Shown: one piece after another, positions 1 through 10,223 of the stretch
Layout: every line of letters begins with the position of its first letter
Numbering within the stretch: position 1 is the stretch's first letter
From: Apostichopus japonicus
Lineage: Eukaryota; Echinodermata; Holothuroidea; Aspidochirotida; Stichopodidae
Reading direction: 5' to 3'
Length of the DNA: 64,000 nt
Assembly: GCF_037975245.1 (NCBI RefSeq)
Contig: NC_092571.1
Span: forward strand, 6,986,501 to 7,050,500
Notes under the pieces: model-generated
The model's input: the letters and a program-made list of their open reading frames with translations, nothing else
Databases searched by the model: none
Told to the model about the DNA's origin: nothing
Program-made: the position numbers and the translations under genes

Positions 1-39
1 GATACTTCTGTTTCTGTTGTTTCCCTGTCCAACCATTTA

Positions 40-156
40 TAATGGCTAGCACTCCATTCACACAGGCTGAGTGGTTAGTAATAGCATGCACTCTATACAC
101 ACAGGCTGAGTGGTGAGTAATGGCTAGCACTCCATACACATGCTGGGTGGTTACTA
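40..156 (+). repeat. Short tandem repeat, ~39 bp x 3
   Basis: Three diverged copies of a unit containing gctagcactccat and cacaggctgagtggt. No gene is seen in bases 1-441. Confidence 0.7.
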
Positions 157-441
157 TAGTAATTATCTTACTGTGTGTGATACTACATGTAATTCATCAA
201 TGAACAGACACAGGTATATCCATAGACTTTTACTTTACACATGGAATGCCCATCTCCCTAGACTATTATCTGCTGGAGTGCAAAATGGAGAAAACATTAG
301 TTATTTGGTTTTGAAACAACCAAGTGTCATACAAAAACTAGGAACTGGTATTGTTACACCAAGTGTGTGTAATTAAAAAAAAATTAATTGAAATAAGAGC
401 AGAAATCTGCATTCAACTAAAAATGAGAAGAAAACAAATAC

Positions 442-525
442 CTTAATTGACACTTTCAAAGCAGCTAGTGCTTGCTTCTTGGCTGGAAGTATCGATTTGG
501 AGTAGTCTTTCTTCTTATAAAATAA
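442..525 (-). CDS. ZCWPW1: ZCWPW1-like coding exon 8 (PWWP C-terminal helices)
   Basis: Acceptor ..ttcttttgcggcag|TTA, donor ATTAAG|gtattt; 28 whole codons encoding LFYKKKDYSKSILPAKKQ and ALAALKVSIK. The amphipathic, lysine-rich sequence fits the helical bundle after a PWWP barrel. Both phases are 0, fitting exon 7. The ORF and splice sites are clear, but domain similarity here is weak. Confidence 0.7.
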
Positions 526-3500
526 CTGCCGCAAAAGAAGAAATAAGTTGGCTTTTGATGAATTATATCATATATTTAACTTCAGAACATTCAACATTGT
601 GTATGACATTTGAAACTTATGGGTTTGCTTCCAACTTAAAAATAAACAATGTATACAACATATATGAAAACATAGCAGTACTGTTGAAGTTGAATAAACT
701 GTGAACAAATATAAGCTTGATTACTTTTACTTGTAGAATATGATGACATATTCAAGTTTGACAACCTCCATTCCCATCTTTCCACTTTACAAGGAAACTT
801 AAACAATAAAGTGCCATTACTCATATTATTATTATCTGTATAAATGCTAGCTTTGCAGTTGTCAAAATGTTGTGACAAACAAACCTGTATTTAAATTGAT
901 ACCTTATAGATTCCCTTTGGTGATATTAATTGTGTGCATGAATACGCTGGCACAAAGACTCATACTGAATGACTAAACTTAAGGAATTTCATTAAAAAAA
1001 AAAAAAAAAATATCAAGTTTGTGTGCTACAATTAAGTATATTTACATGTTGGTTGTTGTAACCCTTAATATGAAGTGCTATTAACCTTTTAATGCTACTA
1101 GTACCACTAAAGCTGGCTTATATAATCATGTCTAAAAGATAGGTAGCTTTCACTTTAAAACTAAAGAGAAGCTGCCAGTGTTAAAGCTGTTCACTTTGCA
1201 TTTTCCACCCCAAATTTATCCTACTTTTGACACCTGCTAAACAATGGCCGGCATGTCAGCTCTTTTGGGAGCCATTCCTCTTACATCTCTTACATCTTCA
1301 GTTTTGAACCCCAAATTGAATTTCTAACCCCAGATAAACTCTGCATCAATTCTGCACATTACTAAGCAATGGCAATCGTGTATAACTTTATTCCACTGTA
1401 ACCAACATTTTCCCCTTTAGAACTCAAAGAGTCATGTTCCATCCAAAGTTGATCCTTTGTGAAAGATTTTCTGACGTATTTATAACACTGAAATAATGAC
1501 ACTTATAAAATCAGGTGCCATAAATTCCATAGTGTGGAAATGGTAGCAGATGACAAAATTTTCATATTTAATTGCAAATCTGCATGTTTCATGCCAACTT
1601 GGCCCGATCTTAATTCATTAATGATGTTTGCCCGTTTCCTGCGAATATAAATAACCACTGAAAATTTGGCAGAAGACATCCCTGCAAAACAGAATGAATA
1701 AATGATCCCAAATAATTGCAAAACTCACAGATCCTGGAGGTTTCCCAGAATCTTCAAACTTCTTCACTGAGGCTGCACGAACCCAGGAACGGCTCACGAC
1801 CTCGTCCAGGAATACACAATGATAGTGAGTCTACAGGAGATGATATGATGTTTAAAGATAATTCTAAGCTATATAATAGTAGTTCCATATGTCATAACTC
1901 AATAAACTTGAAACAATTTTTTTCCTCCAAATCATGCTTGTGATTCTTTGAGGTTAATAAACACATATCTATTCATGACCACATAGTTTCAAATTTCTTC
2001 ATGATGGATGAAAAGCTGACCATCAAAAGCAACATTCAAATCTATCACCTGGCTTGCTGAATTTGTTCTTTGTAACAAATAATCTCAATGATGTATTTTT
2101 CTTGTGCAGCCAAATTGGTTTCCCCTACCTTGTACTAAACACAGCTATTAAAAATTAGTAATAATTATGTATAACTTTCATTGAAGATTCTTTCACACTT
2201 GTTTCCTCAATTAGTTTTTAAATAGTCCACAAGTTTTCTGGGTTGTATCAAATGAAACTTGGGTGTGATCCTTGGTTACATAATATGCAAAGTACCCTCT
2301 ATACCATGGATTGCTAACAACTAAGGAATGAGAGCTGGTTGATGGAGCACAGGACTTGTACAGTTGCATACCTGCGTTCACCAATTTCAATGAAGTTCTT
2401 ACCAGTATTTTATTTGCATTTCTAAATTTATTCTAAAAGTTGGTAACAGACTCCAAAAGAAATGTTCTTGTAACAGAAAAGAAGAGGAAAGGCCTTTGCT
2501 TACCACATCTGAGTCTATTCCATTGTGGAACATAAATTCACCACGGTCAGGGTCGGTCTCTACCATGGCAGGCCACCATGGAAATCCCTGCATCTTAGCC
2601 CACACGATGGAGCCTTCTGTGAACTTGTTGTGAATGAATTCCAATTGTGAGTAGTCTTCTTCTAGTTTGTCACATGAATTAAAATTTTCATCTATTAAAC
2701 AAGAAAGAAAATGAAACAGTTCCTTACACACTGCAGACAAGCAACAGAATAGTCAATGTAATGAGTAAGTTCATGCAAACTTTGTATTGCCAAAGACCCT
2801 GGAGTCGTGACTTTTGGTTGAAATATATTCTTATGCAAAATAGAACCAGAGAAACAATTTAATTGAGAGAACCTGGAATGATTGTTCATCCATTCACAAA
2901 TTTTCTACTGCTCTATTTTATTTTGATGTCATATTTTGTTCTAATGTGCTGCCAAAAGAAGGAAAAGAAAACACATAAGAAATGGATACCATCCTGTGAC
3001 TAATGCAAAACTGTTGCAAAATGATCAACCAAATAAGCCATTACTAGCATACACATTGTTGGCTTTTAGTATTTACAGGGTATAAAATATAAAATATATA
3101 AAGGTAATGTATATCAGTAGAGTAGATTCACTACCTTATATGTGCAATTAGTATGCACTTGAACAATATCTCAGAGGCAAATGGATCACTCCATGAGGTT
3201 GGGGTGCAAAGTGTGGCATCAATGTCAAATTTTCAAAATGTTTTTTTTGTTTCATGTGAAGGTGATCTTTGTATAGCCAAGAATAGGTGAAACATGCAAT
3301 ATGTAACAAAGCTGTATCTACATCATATATGGTCTTAACTCTTAAATACATATGACATGAAACATACAAGCTCAAATACCCATTTAACAAGTTAAATATT
3401 AATTTCAAGTTCTTATGTAGTTTTAAAACAGCATGAACTACATTCTCTATCTAGCAAAAGTACCTTGTGCATTCATGAAGTCATAAATGATGACACAATT

Positions 3501-6500
3501 TTCATGTAAATTCATGTTACATTAAAGAACAGCAGATTTCCCTGAAAATTGGTTCCATAAATAGTATAAAACCTTAAATGTGTTGCTTTCAAAGTCCTAG
3601 AATCTCACAAATCTGGGATTGTTCTATGTACATGTTAATAATGTTCTAATTTATCTACATATCCCAGTAAATTTGTCATATAATCTGCAAATTTTAGTCT
3701 TACCTAACAGAAAATAAGCTGAGCTTCCCAGTGCTCTCCTGGAAGGTGCACCGATAAAGCATTAAAAAGTAACAAATTCAATGTCACACATTTTGATAGT
3801 TTTGAGGAAATATAATCACAAGAGAAACAGTTCATGCTTTATCCAAGTTTAAGTTTAATTTTCCACAGTATATTTCTACATTTAATATCTCCGTTTCAAG
3901 ATGAAATACAGCTTGATCCGATCAAACATTATCCACAATGGCTTTAACCTGGGATGCCAGCAAATCCCTGTTACTTTACGGAGAACATCTGTACTACATG
4001 CTGTGACTTACTGGGAGTGGTACTGGTATAGTGTATTTTATACCCCTATATTGTCTGTACAAGTACAAATCTAAAGGCAGGTTGTGATTTCATGGCATAA
4101 TTCTGTATAAAAGCTTGAATCGTGGTGTTAATGGTCAACAAATACACTCTCTAATTCACTTTGAAAGATTCAAGTAAAGTCCCACACAAACAGTAGAATA
4201 TTACTTATCCTAAAAGGTCAGATATTTTACTACAGTAAGCAGTCCGATGTATGTGTAGGTAAAAGGAATGGCTTGTAACTTGCAATTCGGAAGAGGGTTC
4301 ATGAAATTTAACTTCAGATGTAGGAGCTCATTTTTTGAACACCTTTTATTCACAGTGTTATACCTTTACACCCATAGTAAACTTGAAAATGTCCATCTTT
4401 ATGACTTACCAGGATGCATGATGCATGTCCACTGCTCTGGTATTTTAGCAGGGTCAGTCTCAGATTTAAGAAAGCGCCATTTCTTGCATTGCATGTTTTC
4501 ACATTGTACCCAGACACCATCTTCTGTTATATCACGATCTTGAAACTTTTCTCTTTCCTTTAGCTTCCTTTTCTGGGAAGGTTTCTTCGATACCTTAGAA
4601 TCTAATCATAGGCAACAGAAGAATTAAATCCAACAATTTTCTGTTAATCTCCTCAAATTACTTTAATAAGTCAATAAATAATGTTGACAGCATTTTTCTA
4701 GAGAGCATCACTTCCCTTCTCGATCACTGTAGCTTTTGTGGAATATCAACCACACAAATTTAAAGAGAAGAACCACATAGTAATTGAATAACCTCAATAC
4801 ACTACAAACTTTAGTACCTACACATAATACCAAGATCATGGATATGTCATGGTATAAATAGTATGACCATTTCTAGCCTAAAATCTGGCTGCCTATGACT
4901 GTATACTGTGATTTATCTCTCCTTTAGTCCAGCTCTCTGAATCAATATAAAATCTTCTTCAAGGCAGTATGTATATACACGATGTTTGGAGCAATTGAAA
5001 GAACTGCATAAATTCTCGAAAAAAAAAAGGAAAAGGGGAAAAAAAAGAAAAAATCCCTTAAATTGTCATTTTATATGTCAACAATAAGACCCACATGAGA
5101 ATTCAACTTGAGCACAACCAAACCTGATTGCATTTTTCTTCTCTCACTCTTGATATCTAGAGTTGAAGTCCCAGAATATTTTGCCATGACATTTGCACTT
5201 CATTTGTTTCAAATCCACTTTTGGTCATTTCAAACAGCTGCTTAGATATCACATTCCTCTTCCACAAGTCAAATAGAAATTAACTTCTGATATATTACAT
5301 AGTTTTACATTCATTTTAATCACTTGTATGAAATATATAATTTATTTTCAAGGTTTTATATGCTCTCAGTCACCATGCAGTAGAATAGTATTGATTTGTT
5401 TAAAGGGTGTGAAGACTCGCACAAAAAGAAACGTCTAATGCCGGTAATCTGACCTAGTTTCGAATGAGGTGTAACAGAAGTGTTAGACACCACCATCGAT
5501 CCCAGAACTGAATACACAGCTTGCTACCGTCGGTAATTAGACAGTAGTGTACAGTCAGTACATACAGCTGCGGTCAATACCCACAGCACAGTGTATCAAC
5601 GATACAGTGATGGACATCTCAGGTCCAGCTAAAGATAACAAGGTATCACGTTTCATTACTGTTTGCATTTTGTAGCGACACAAACAAAACGTCACTTGCA
5701 AGCAACAGAAAGTTAAACTTTTTCAGATGGCCGCCTACGGTTTGGGGCAAGTCTTCAATGCCTTTAAATTTAAAAAAATTGTTTAACAAAAAAGTTCAAT
5801 CAATACTGTGTCCATTTCTTCTATCATTGCTTCTTCATAGTAAATGAATTAATATAATCGTTTTACCTGCTGAACCAAACAATTCCCTGCTTGGATTCCT
5901 TGGACATTCTTTAGAGTGAGCTTTCTTTCTTTTCAATTTCTTCTTTTGAGGTGGGTTTGGTGTTATCTCCACAGGATATCCCATAATTTCATCCAGAGGT
6001 GTACAATGCAAGTCATCTTCAAGACTGTCAAACATTTAATAATGAGATGACAACGAGAAGAAGTTCAAAATATTAAAAAATCAGGATGTAAAGTGATAAC
6101 AAACTCTCTGAGATTTCAAAAACACATAACTTACATATGGCTTGCCAAGGAAGTGTGTTGGTTCAAATCCCAGCTTCATACCATGTTCAGTTGCTTGGCC
6201 ACAGAATGTTGAAATTAAATTAATTTCATTCGGAATAGCACATGGTGCAATATTTTTCAATGTCATATGTTCACTTTGGCACAAGACGTTCTGGGATACC
6301 CCCTTAAGTATTTTAATGATTGTTTTTGCATGTTGAGTTAATTGGATGCTAATCATTTAGCCATGGTTTTGTGCATCCTTAAGCATTGCATAATAATGTA
6401 TTGTTAACAGAGTATCGGACTTCGGCATAGTCACATGCTCTTTCCTTTCTGTCTCGGGCTTGACCCGAACATAAGCAAACTGTAAGTTGCTCTTGTTTAA

Positions 6501-9500
6501 TTGTGCAAAGGTTAGGCCAAATTTTAGTTGAAAAGAAAGGAAACCAGTATATCCACCAATTTCCACCATCATTTGAGATCACACTGACTCATTTCCTTAT
6601 GAATTAAATTGGGTGTTGTTTGGACCTTTTATAGATGGCAAAAGAGACAAGGAAAATACAAGCTGAACGAGAAAGAAAGAACAAGAACGAGAAACTAAGG
6701 CCAAATGCCCACGCTCACGCTAAAGACATGCTAGAAAGATAAACGAGAACATATTTGTAATTAATCGCAATGAAGTCAAACACTTTGAAAGAAACTTCAA
6801 CGAAACAGAACTTAAACTAAAACCAAAAGGAAGAAAGAATATTGAGACCGAGTGAAGATGAGGCCGAATGAAATAAGAAAGCATATGCAGTAGATACGAA
6901 ATAGACGTAAAATACTTAAGAGAATATATATAAAGATGCTTCTATCTAACTGTTATTAATTTGGTTGTTGTTTATGACTATATTGCACATTGCAACTCAT
7001 ATACACTCTGTCCTTCTTTACGCCCTTGTTGACTGCTCTATGAAGTATCCATGGCAAAATTCACCATCAACAGGTTTTTTTTAATCTTTAAAATTCAAGT
7101 TATTACTATAAAACTGTGGGAAAATTTACAATTGATAGTGTGAAGGGATGCTGTTATATGGCAATAAGGTATGATAAAGTGCCTTTACCAGAATTATATA
7201 GTGATTTTAATTGCAAAAGTAAAACATAAGAGTATGAAGACAAGGGTGGGAAACATGTTTGCTGTGTACAGCAAAAGATTGAGTCTTTTCAAAAAACTTT
7301 AGTGTGTCACTTCAAACTACACCTATAACATCATACAGTACTGTAGTGCAAAATGCATTGGTCAAAAATAGGGTGAATAAATTTCAGAAAATTTCATCAA
7401 TGAAAAAAGCTATGCAGTTGGAACAATGTTTCATTTTAAGTGGTTCATTACTTTTATAGGGTCACTCTACATTATAAATTTATATCACAAAACAAGTAAC
7501 TTGCATCCACAAAAGCTATTTCAATGAAGGACCAATCAAAGAATGCGGATAGGAGGATGGCTAATGAAGCTTTTTCCAATATGTCTGGTTCGGATGAAAG
7601 AGTTCTAAGAATGATAAATATTGCATACAATGATGCTGCATCACTCAGATCCCCCGCTTGCTGTTCCTCCTCCCCTTCTTCTTTGTTTGGATCTTCTGGT
7701 CTAAGTAAGAAAACAATGTTACAAAAATATCAAGTTTGCAAAAACAAAATATCATTGATATTAATAACAAATATGATATGAAACAAATTGTATATACATA
7801 TTACTATGACTCCAGCTTATAATGAACTTTCACACAATCTGTTCTATTGGTCATGCATTCCTCAATGAATGGCAGCTCTCAAAATTCAGCAGATAGTTGT
7901 ACAGGTTGGGGCAATATCTGATGAGGAGGGTAATGGTCACTAGAAACACTGGGCCCCAGGATCAACTAGCAGATACCATCATACAAGAGCCACTTCACAC
8001 ACAGTTGGGCACCCTTTTTCGATGGCTACTCCATTATGAATATTCAGATATAAGTTATAGTAGAGATATCAAAGGTGTCGCCTTCTCGATAGCCATTTTG
8101 GGGCTAAAACTTAACAAGAAGATTTCCTTAATAATAAGGATGAACTTTGCAACCGGAAAGAAAGGACATCACGTGAGTTATCTAATGGCTGACCATATAA
8201 GATAATACAGTTAGCTTGAACACTGAAGGAGGAAGACCTGTTCAAGGTAGCAAGACAAGAAGAGTCCCTGAACAATAAGGCTGAAATTTGCAACTGGAAG
8301 GAAATAACATAACATTAGGGATCTAATGGCTGACCATCTAAGAAAAGATAGTTAACTGGAACACTGAAGGAGGAAGACCTGTTCAAGGAAGCAAGACAAG
8401 AAGAGTCCCTCAACAATAAGGATGAACTTTGCAAGTCTGGAAAGAAATGACATCACGTGAGTAATCTAATGGCTGACTATACAGTATAAGAATCTAATGC
8501 AAGAGAGTTGGCTTTAACACTGCAGGAGGGAGACCTGTTCAAGGTATCAAGACAAGAAACACTTCAAACTGGAGACAAGGCTGGAGCGGCAAAAGCAAAT
8601 ATCTACGATCACTCAGGACCAACATTTGGCACCTACTGCTAAATGGTGCCAACCTAGGTTATCTTCCATCTGGTAAAAGTGGATCTGTGAGTCATCACCA
8701 GAGATTGTTGCATCATAATTAAATGCCATTCACCTACTGGGGACAGGGAAAGTATGTATAGATTACTACCCATGGTCTCCCCTTGAAGTGTTCGAGGGGG
8801 GTTTTGATGGGCTTATTCCTGCCCCATTGGCCAAAATGAAAACCAAAAAGGCCCCCCATCTTAACCACCTCAAGTATTGCTTTGGCTATCTAGCAATGTA
8901 CCATTCAAAGTATCCAATATTTTCAAGGTTACTACAAGCAAATAAATTTTCCTCCATTCTAGGACCTTCTCCAAAAATTTAACTGCACAAGAATTCAAGG
9001 TCAAATTAACTCTGAGAACAGATCGATACTATCAAATAGCAGTTGCAGACATTGAGTAACTCCTTTGCATACCAAATTAAGTGAAAGCATATATGGAGTA
9101 CTATAGCATAGAATACTGCAACCTAACTGAATTCAATGGTCTGTTTACCCAACTTTTTATAACACATTTTCTTATTTATTGAAGTTTTCACTCACATAAA
9201 TTCTGGAGGTAACTGTTCATCTTCCTTATCCTGCTCTCTGCAGTTGCCACAATTATCTTCTTCCTTTGCCCCAGAAATGACCACACTCATTGCTGAATCA
9301 TTTGGCTTCAAACCATCTGTTACATTGGAGAGACCATTTTCCTCTTTTGTAGAGAAACAACATGAAAAGAAAATACAAAGTCAATATAAATATATTTAAC
9401 AAAAGACTTTAATTGCAAAGACTTTAAATATTATTAAATGGAAGGTTATAAACTTTGCCAAAAGCTATTTTTATAGTACATGAAAATATTGCTTGAAGTG

Positions 9501-10223
9501 ATGTAGTTTATAGAGAAATATACCCTCTTGTACAATCTGTAAAGCAAACCAATCAAGTCTACATCTCATGCAGTAGCATAAACCAGGGAGCATTCTACAT
9601 TTGTAACTGACTACACCAAAATTACACCCCATTAAAATATGATCTGCAAAGTATAGTACCTTTTAACCACACTAGAGACTTAGTGTATTTTGTCAATGTG
9701 CTTCAACACTTTAATAGACTTCATAAATCACCTGTTTATTTGAAATATATACTGCTTAAAAAGTTGGATTACACAAAGCAATGGATTTAGCAATTGGACT
9801 ACTAGCCACTGATTTCTGGCTTTTATAATGGAACCCACTTGCAGCCAGTCATGTATGCACTAAAACTGCCAACCATATGTGATTTATCCCACCTCTTGTA
9901 CTGTACTATGTCAAATATGCACAACATCTTCAATGACTGATACTACTAATTTTTGATGAGATGGCTGCCCTCATACCCTTCTGACATTTTATTTCTGGGT
10001 ACGTGTTTGCACTTTGCAATTACTATCATTCATTATTTCTGTAATACAGCTATTCCAGGTCAGAGTATAGTAGTTTCCTAAGCAAAAATAACATTTCACA
10101 TGAATCTAGGGTCTGACCACCTTCATAGTCCCCTAAATTTAATTCTGAAACAGGGATGTACCATAATTTACCTTTGGTTGTGACATGCCCAATTTCTGCT
10201 GCACTGTCTGATTTCTCTCCCAT
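442..10223 (-). CDS. ZCWPW1: ZCWPW1-like CW + PWWP histone reader (gene span, 8 coding exons, 3' partial)
   Basis: Coding exons in transcript order: 10223-10172, 9343-9196, 7700-7629, 6024-5867, 4601-4410, 2691-2504, 1830-1729 and 525-442. All join in phase to 332 codons without a stop; no stop codon was found before base 1, so the C-terminus is outside the window. An acidic N-terminus (about residues 20-90) precedes a lysine-rich stretch (KKKLKRKK, ~118-125, likely nuclear localisation). A CW zinc finger follows: Trp174 in WVQC, zinc ligands Cys177, 182, 203 and 214. A PWWP domain comes next (motif PWWP at 245-248), with a helical tail to 332. In the family, CW binds H3K4me3 and PWWP binds H3K36me3; mammalian ZCWPW1 acts in meiotic recombination at PRDM9-marked sites. 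The extended N-terminus and the divergent MEPCE neighbour favour ZCWPW1 over ZCWPW2. The gene runs head to head with MEPCE. Confidence 0.88.
526..2503 (-). other. ZCWPW1 introns 6-7 (two introns around exon 7)
   Basis: AT-rich intronic DNA with a poly(A) run at ~993-1010. A good acceptor-like site at ~1684 (tctgttttgcag) opens a frame of ~60 codons, but it does not continue the PWWP fold. Nothing else was recognised. Confidence 0.5.
1729..1830 (-). CDS. ZCWPW1: ZCWPW1-like coding exon 7 (PWWP second half)
   Basis: Acceptor ..ctcctgtag|ACT, donor GGATCT|gtgagt; 34 whole codons. YHCVFLDEVVSRSWV corresponds to the family's YHVTFF..VSRAW block, which carries part of the PWWP aromatic pocket and the final beta strands. 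Confidence 0.88.
2504..2691 (-). CDS. ZCWPW1: ZCWPW1-like coding exon 6 (end of CW, PWWP core)
   Basis: Acceptor ..ttgtttaatag|AT, donor GATGTG|gtaagc. It encodes the last CW ligand (ENFNSCDKLEE) and the PWWP core GSIVWAKMQGFPWWPAMVE, followed by DPDRGEFMF. It ends on a codon boundary. Confidence 0.92.
2692..4409 (-). other. ZCWPW1 intron between PWWP and CW exons
   Basis: AT-rich sequence; no repeat, RNA gene or additional exon recognised. Confidence 0.5.
4410..4601 (-). CDS. ZCWPW1: ZCWPW1-like coding exon 5 (CW zinc finger)
   Basis: Acceptor ..cctatgattag|AT, donor CATCCTG|gtaagt. It contains most of the CW domain: DGVWVQCENMQCKKWRFL, then EQWTCIMHP. The fourth zinc ligand (NSC) is on exon 6. 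The conserved Trp of WVQC is one wall of the aromatic cage that holds H3K4me3 in known CW domains. Confidence 0.92.
5404..5763 (+). mobile_element. TTAA-flanked MITE family A, copy 1
   Basis: 360 bp between TTAA sites (5400, 5764). The inverted ends AGGGTGTGAAGACTCGC and, from the other side, AGGCATTGAAGACTTGC match at most positions. TTAA targets are used by piggyBac and Kolobok transposons; no transposase is encoded. Lies in a ZCWPW1 intron. Confidence 0.8.
5867..6024 (-). CDS. ZCWPW1: ZCWPW1-like coding exon 4 (basic region)
   Basis: Acceptor ..tgtttgacag|TC, donor TCAGCAG|gtaaaa. It encodes 52 codons starting LEDDLHCTPLDEIMGYPVE and including the lysine-rich PPQKKKLKRKKAHSK, a plausible nuclear localisation signal before the CW domain. 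Ends in phase 1, matching exon 5. Confidence 0.8.
6025..7628. other. ZCWPW1 intron with purine-rich stretch
   Basis: From ~6630 to 6870 the plus strand is strikingly purine-rich and includes a 35-codon ORF at 6635 (MAKETRKIQAERERKNKNEK..). A further open stretch in another frame ends near 6850. It may be a decayed mobile-element fragment; no family was recognised. The rest is AT-rich and featureless. Confidence 0.3.
7629..7700 (-). CDS. ZCWPW1: ZCWPW1-like coding exon 3 (short acidic exon)
   Basis: Acceptor ..ttcttacttag|AC at 7701; the exon encodes PEDPNKEEGEEEQQAG and continues to ~23 codons. The donor is inferred at ATT|gtatgc (7628), because it is the position that gives phase 2 and joins in frame to exon 4. 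The donor is weaker than the others, so the 3' edge is less certain than the 5' edge. Confidence 0.62.
8114..8558 (+). repeat. Tandem repeat, ~141 bp x 3
   Basis: Units start at 8114, 8255 and 8396, with a partial fourth at 8552. Shared segments include acctgttcaagg, agcaagacaagaag and ctaatggctgac. It lies in a ZCWPW1 intron. The ORFs over it change frame between units and are not genes. The flanking 8560-9190 shows nothing recognisable. Confidence 0.75.
9196..9343 (-). CDS. ZCWPW1: ZCWPW1-like coding exon 2 (acidic N-terminal region)
   Basis: Acceptor ..ctacaaaag|AG at 9344; donor TTTAT|gtgagt at 9196. It encodes 48 whole codons of low-complexity acidic sequence, including EEDNCGNCREQDKEDEQ. 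There is no recognised domain. Phases fit exons 1 and 3 exactly. Confidence 0.78.
10172..10223 (-). CDS. ZCWPW1: ZCWPW1-like coding exon 1 (start codon)
   Basis: ATG at 10223-10221 begins MGEKSDSAAEIG; the exon ends AAAG|gtaaat at 10172 in phase 1. The next exon begins AG and completes a Glu codon. A likely acceptor (..gaatag) about 50 bp upstream of the ATG suggests a preceding 5'UTR intron, with the first exon near the MEPCE promoter. Confidence 0.75.

Noticed and set aside
1503-1721. Minus-strand open frame after a good acceptor (ttttgcag), considered as the next ZCWPW1 exon
   Set aside because: No reading frame continues the PWWP C-terminal fold or has a compatible phase with a convincing donor. 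The exon at 442-525 fits both phase and composition.
7897-8205. 102-codon ORF in a ZCWPW1 intron
   Set aside because: It runs into the 141-bp tandem repeat; later units break the frame and no family resemblance is seen.
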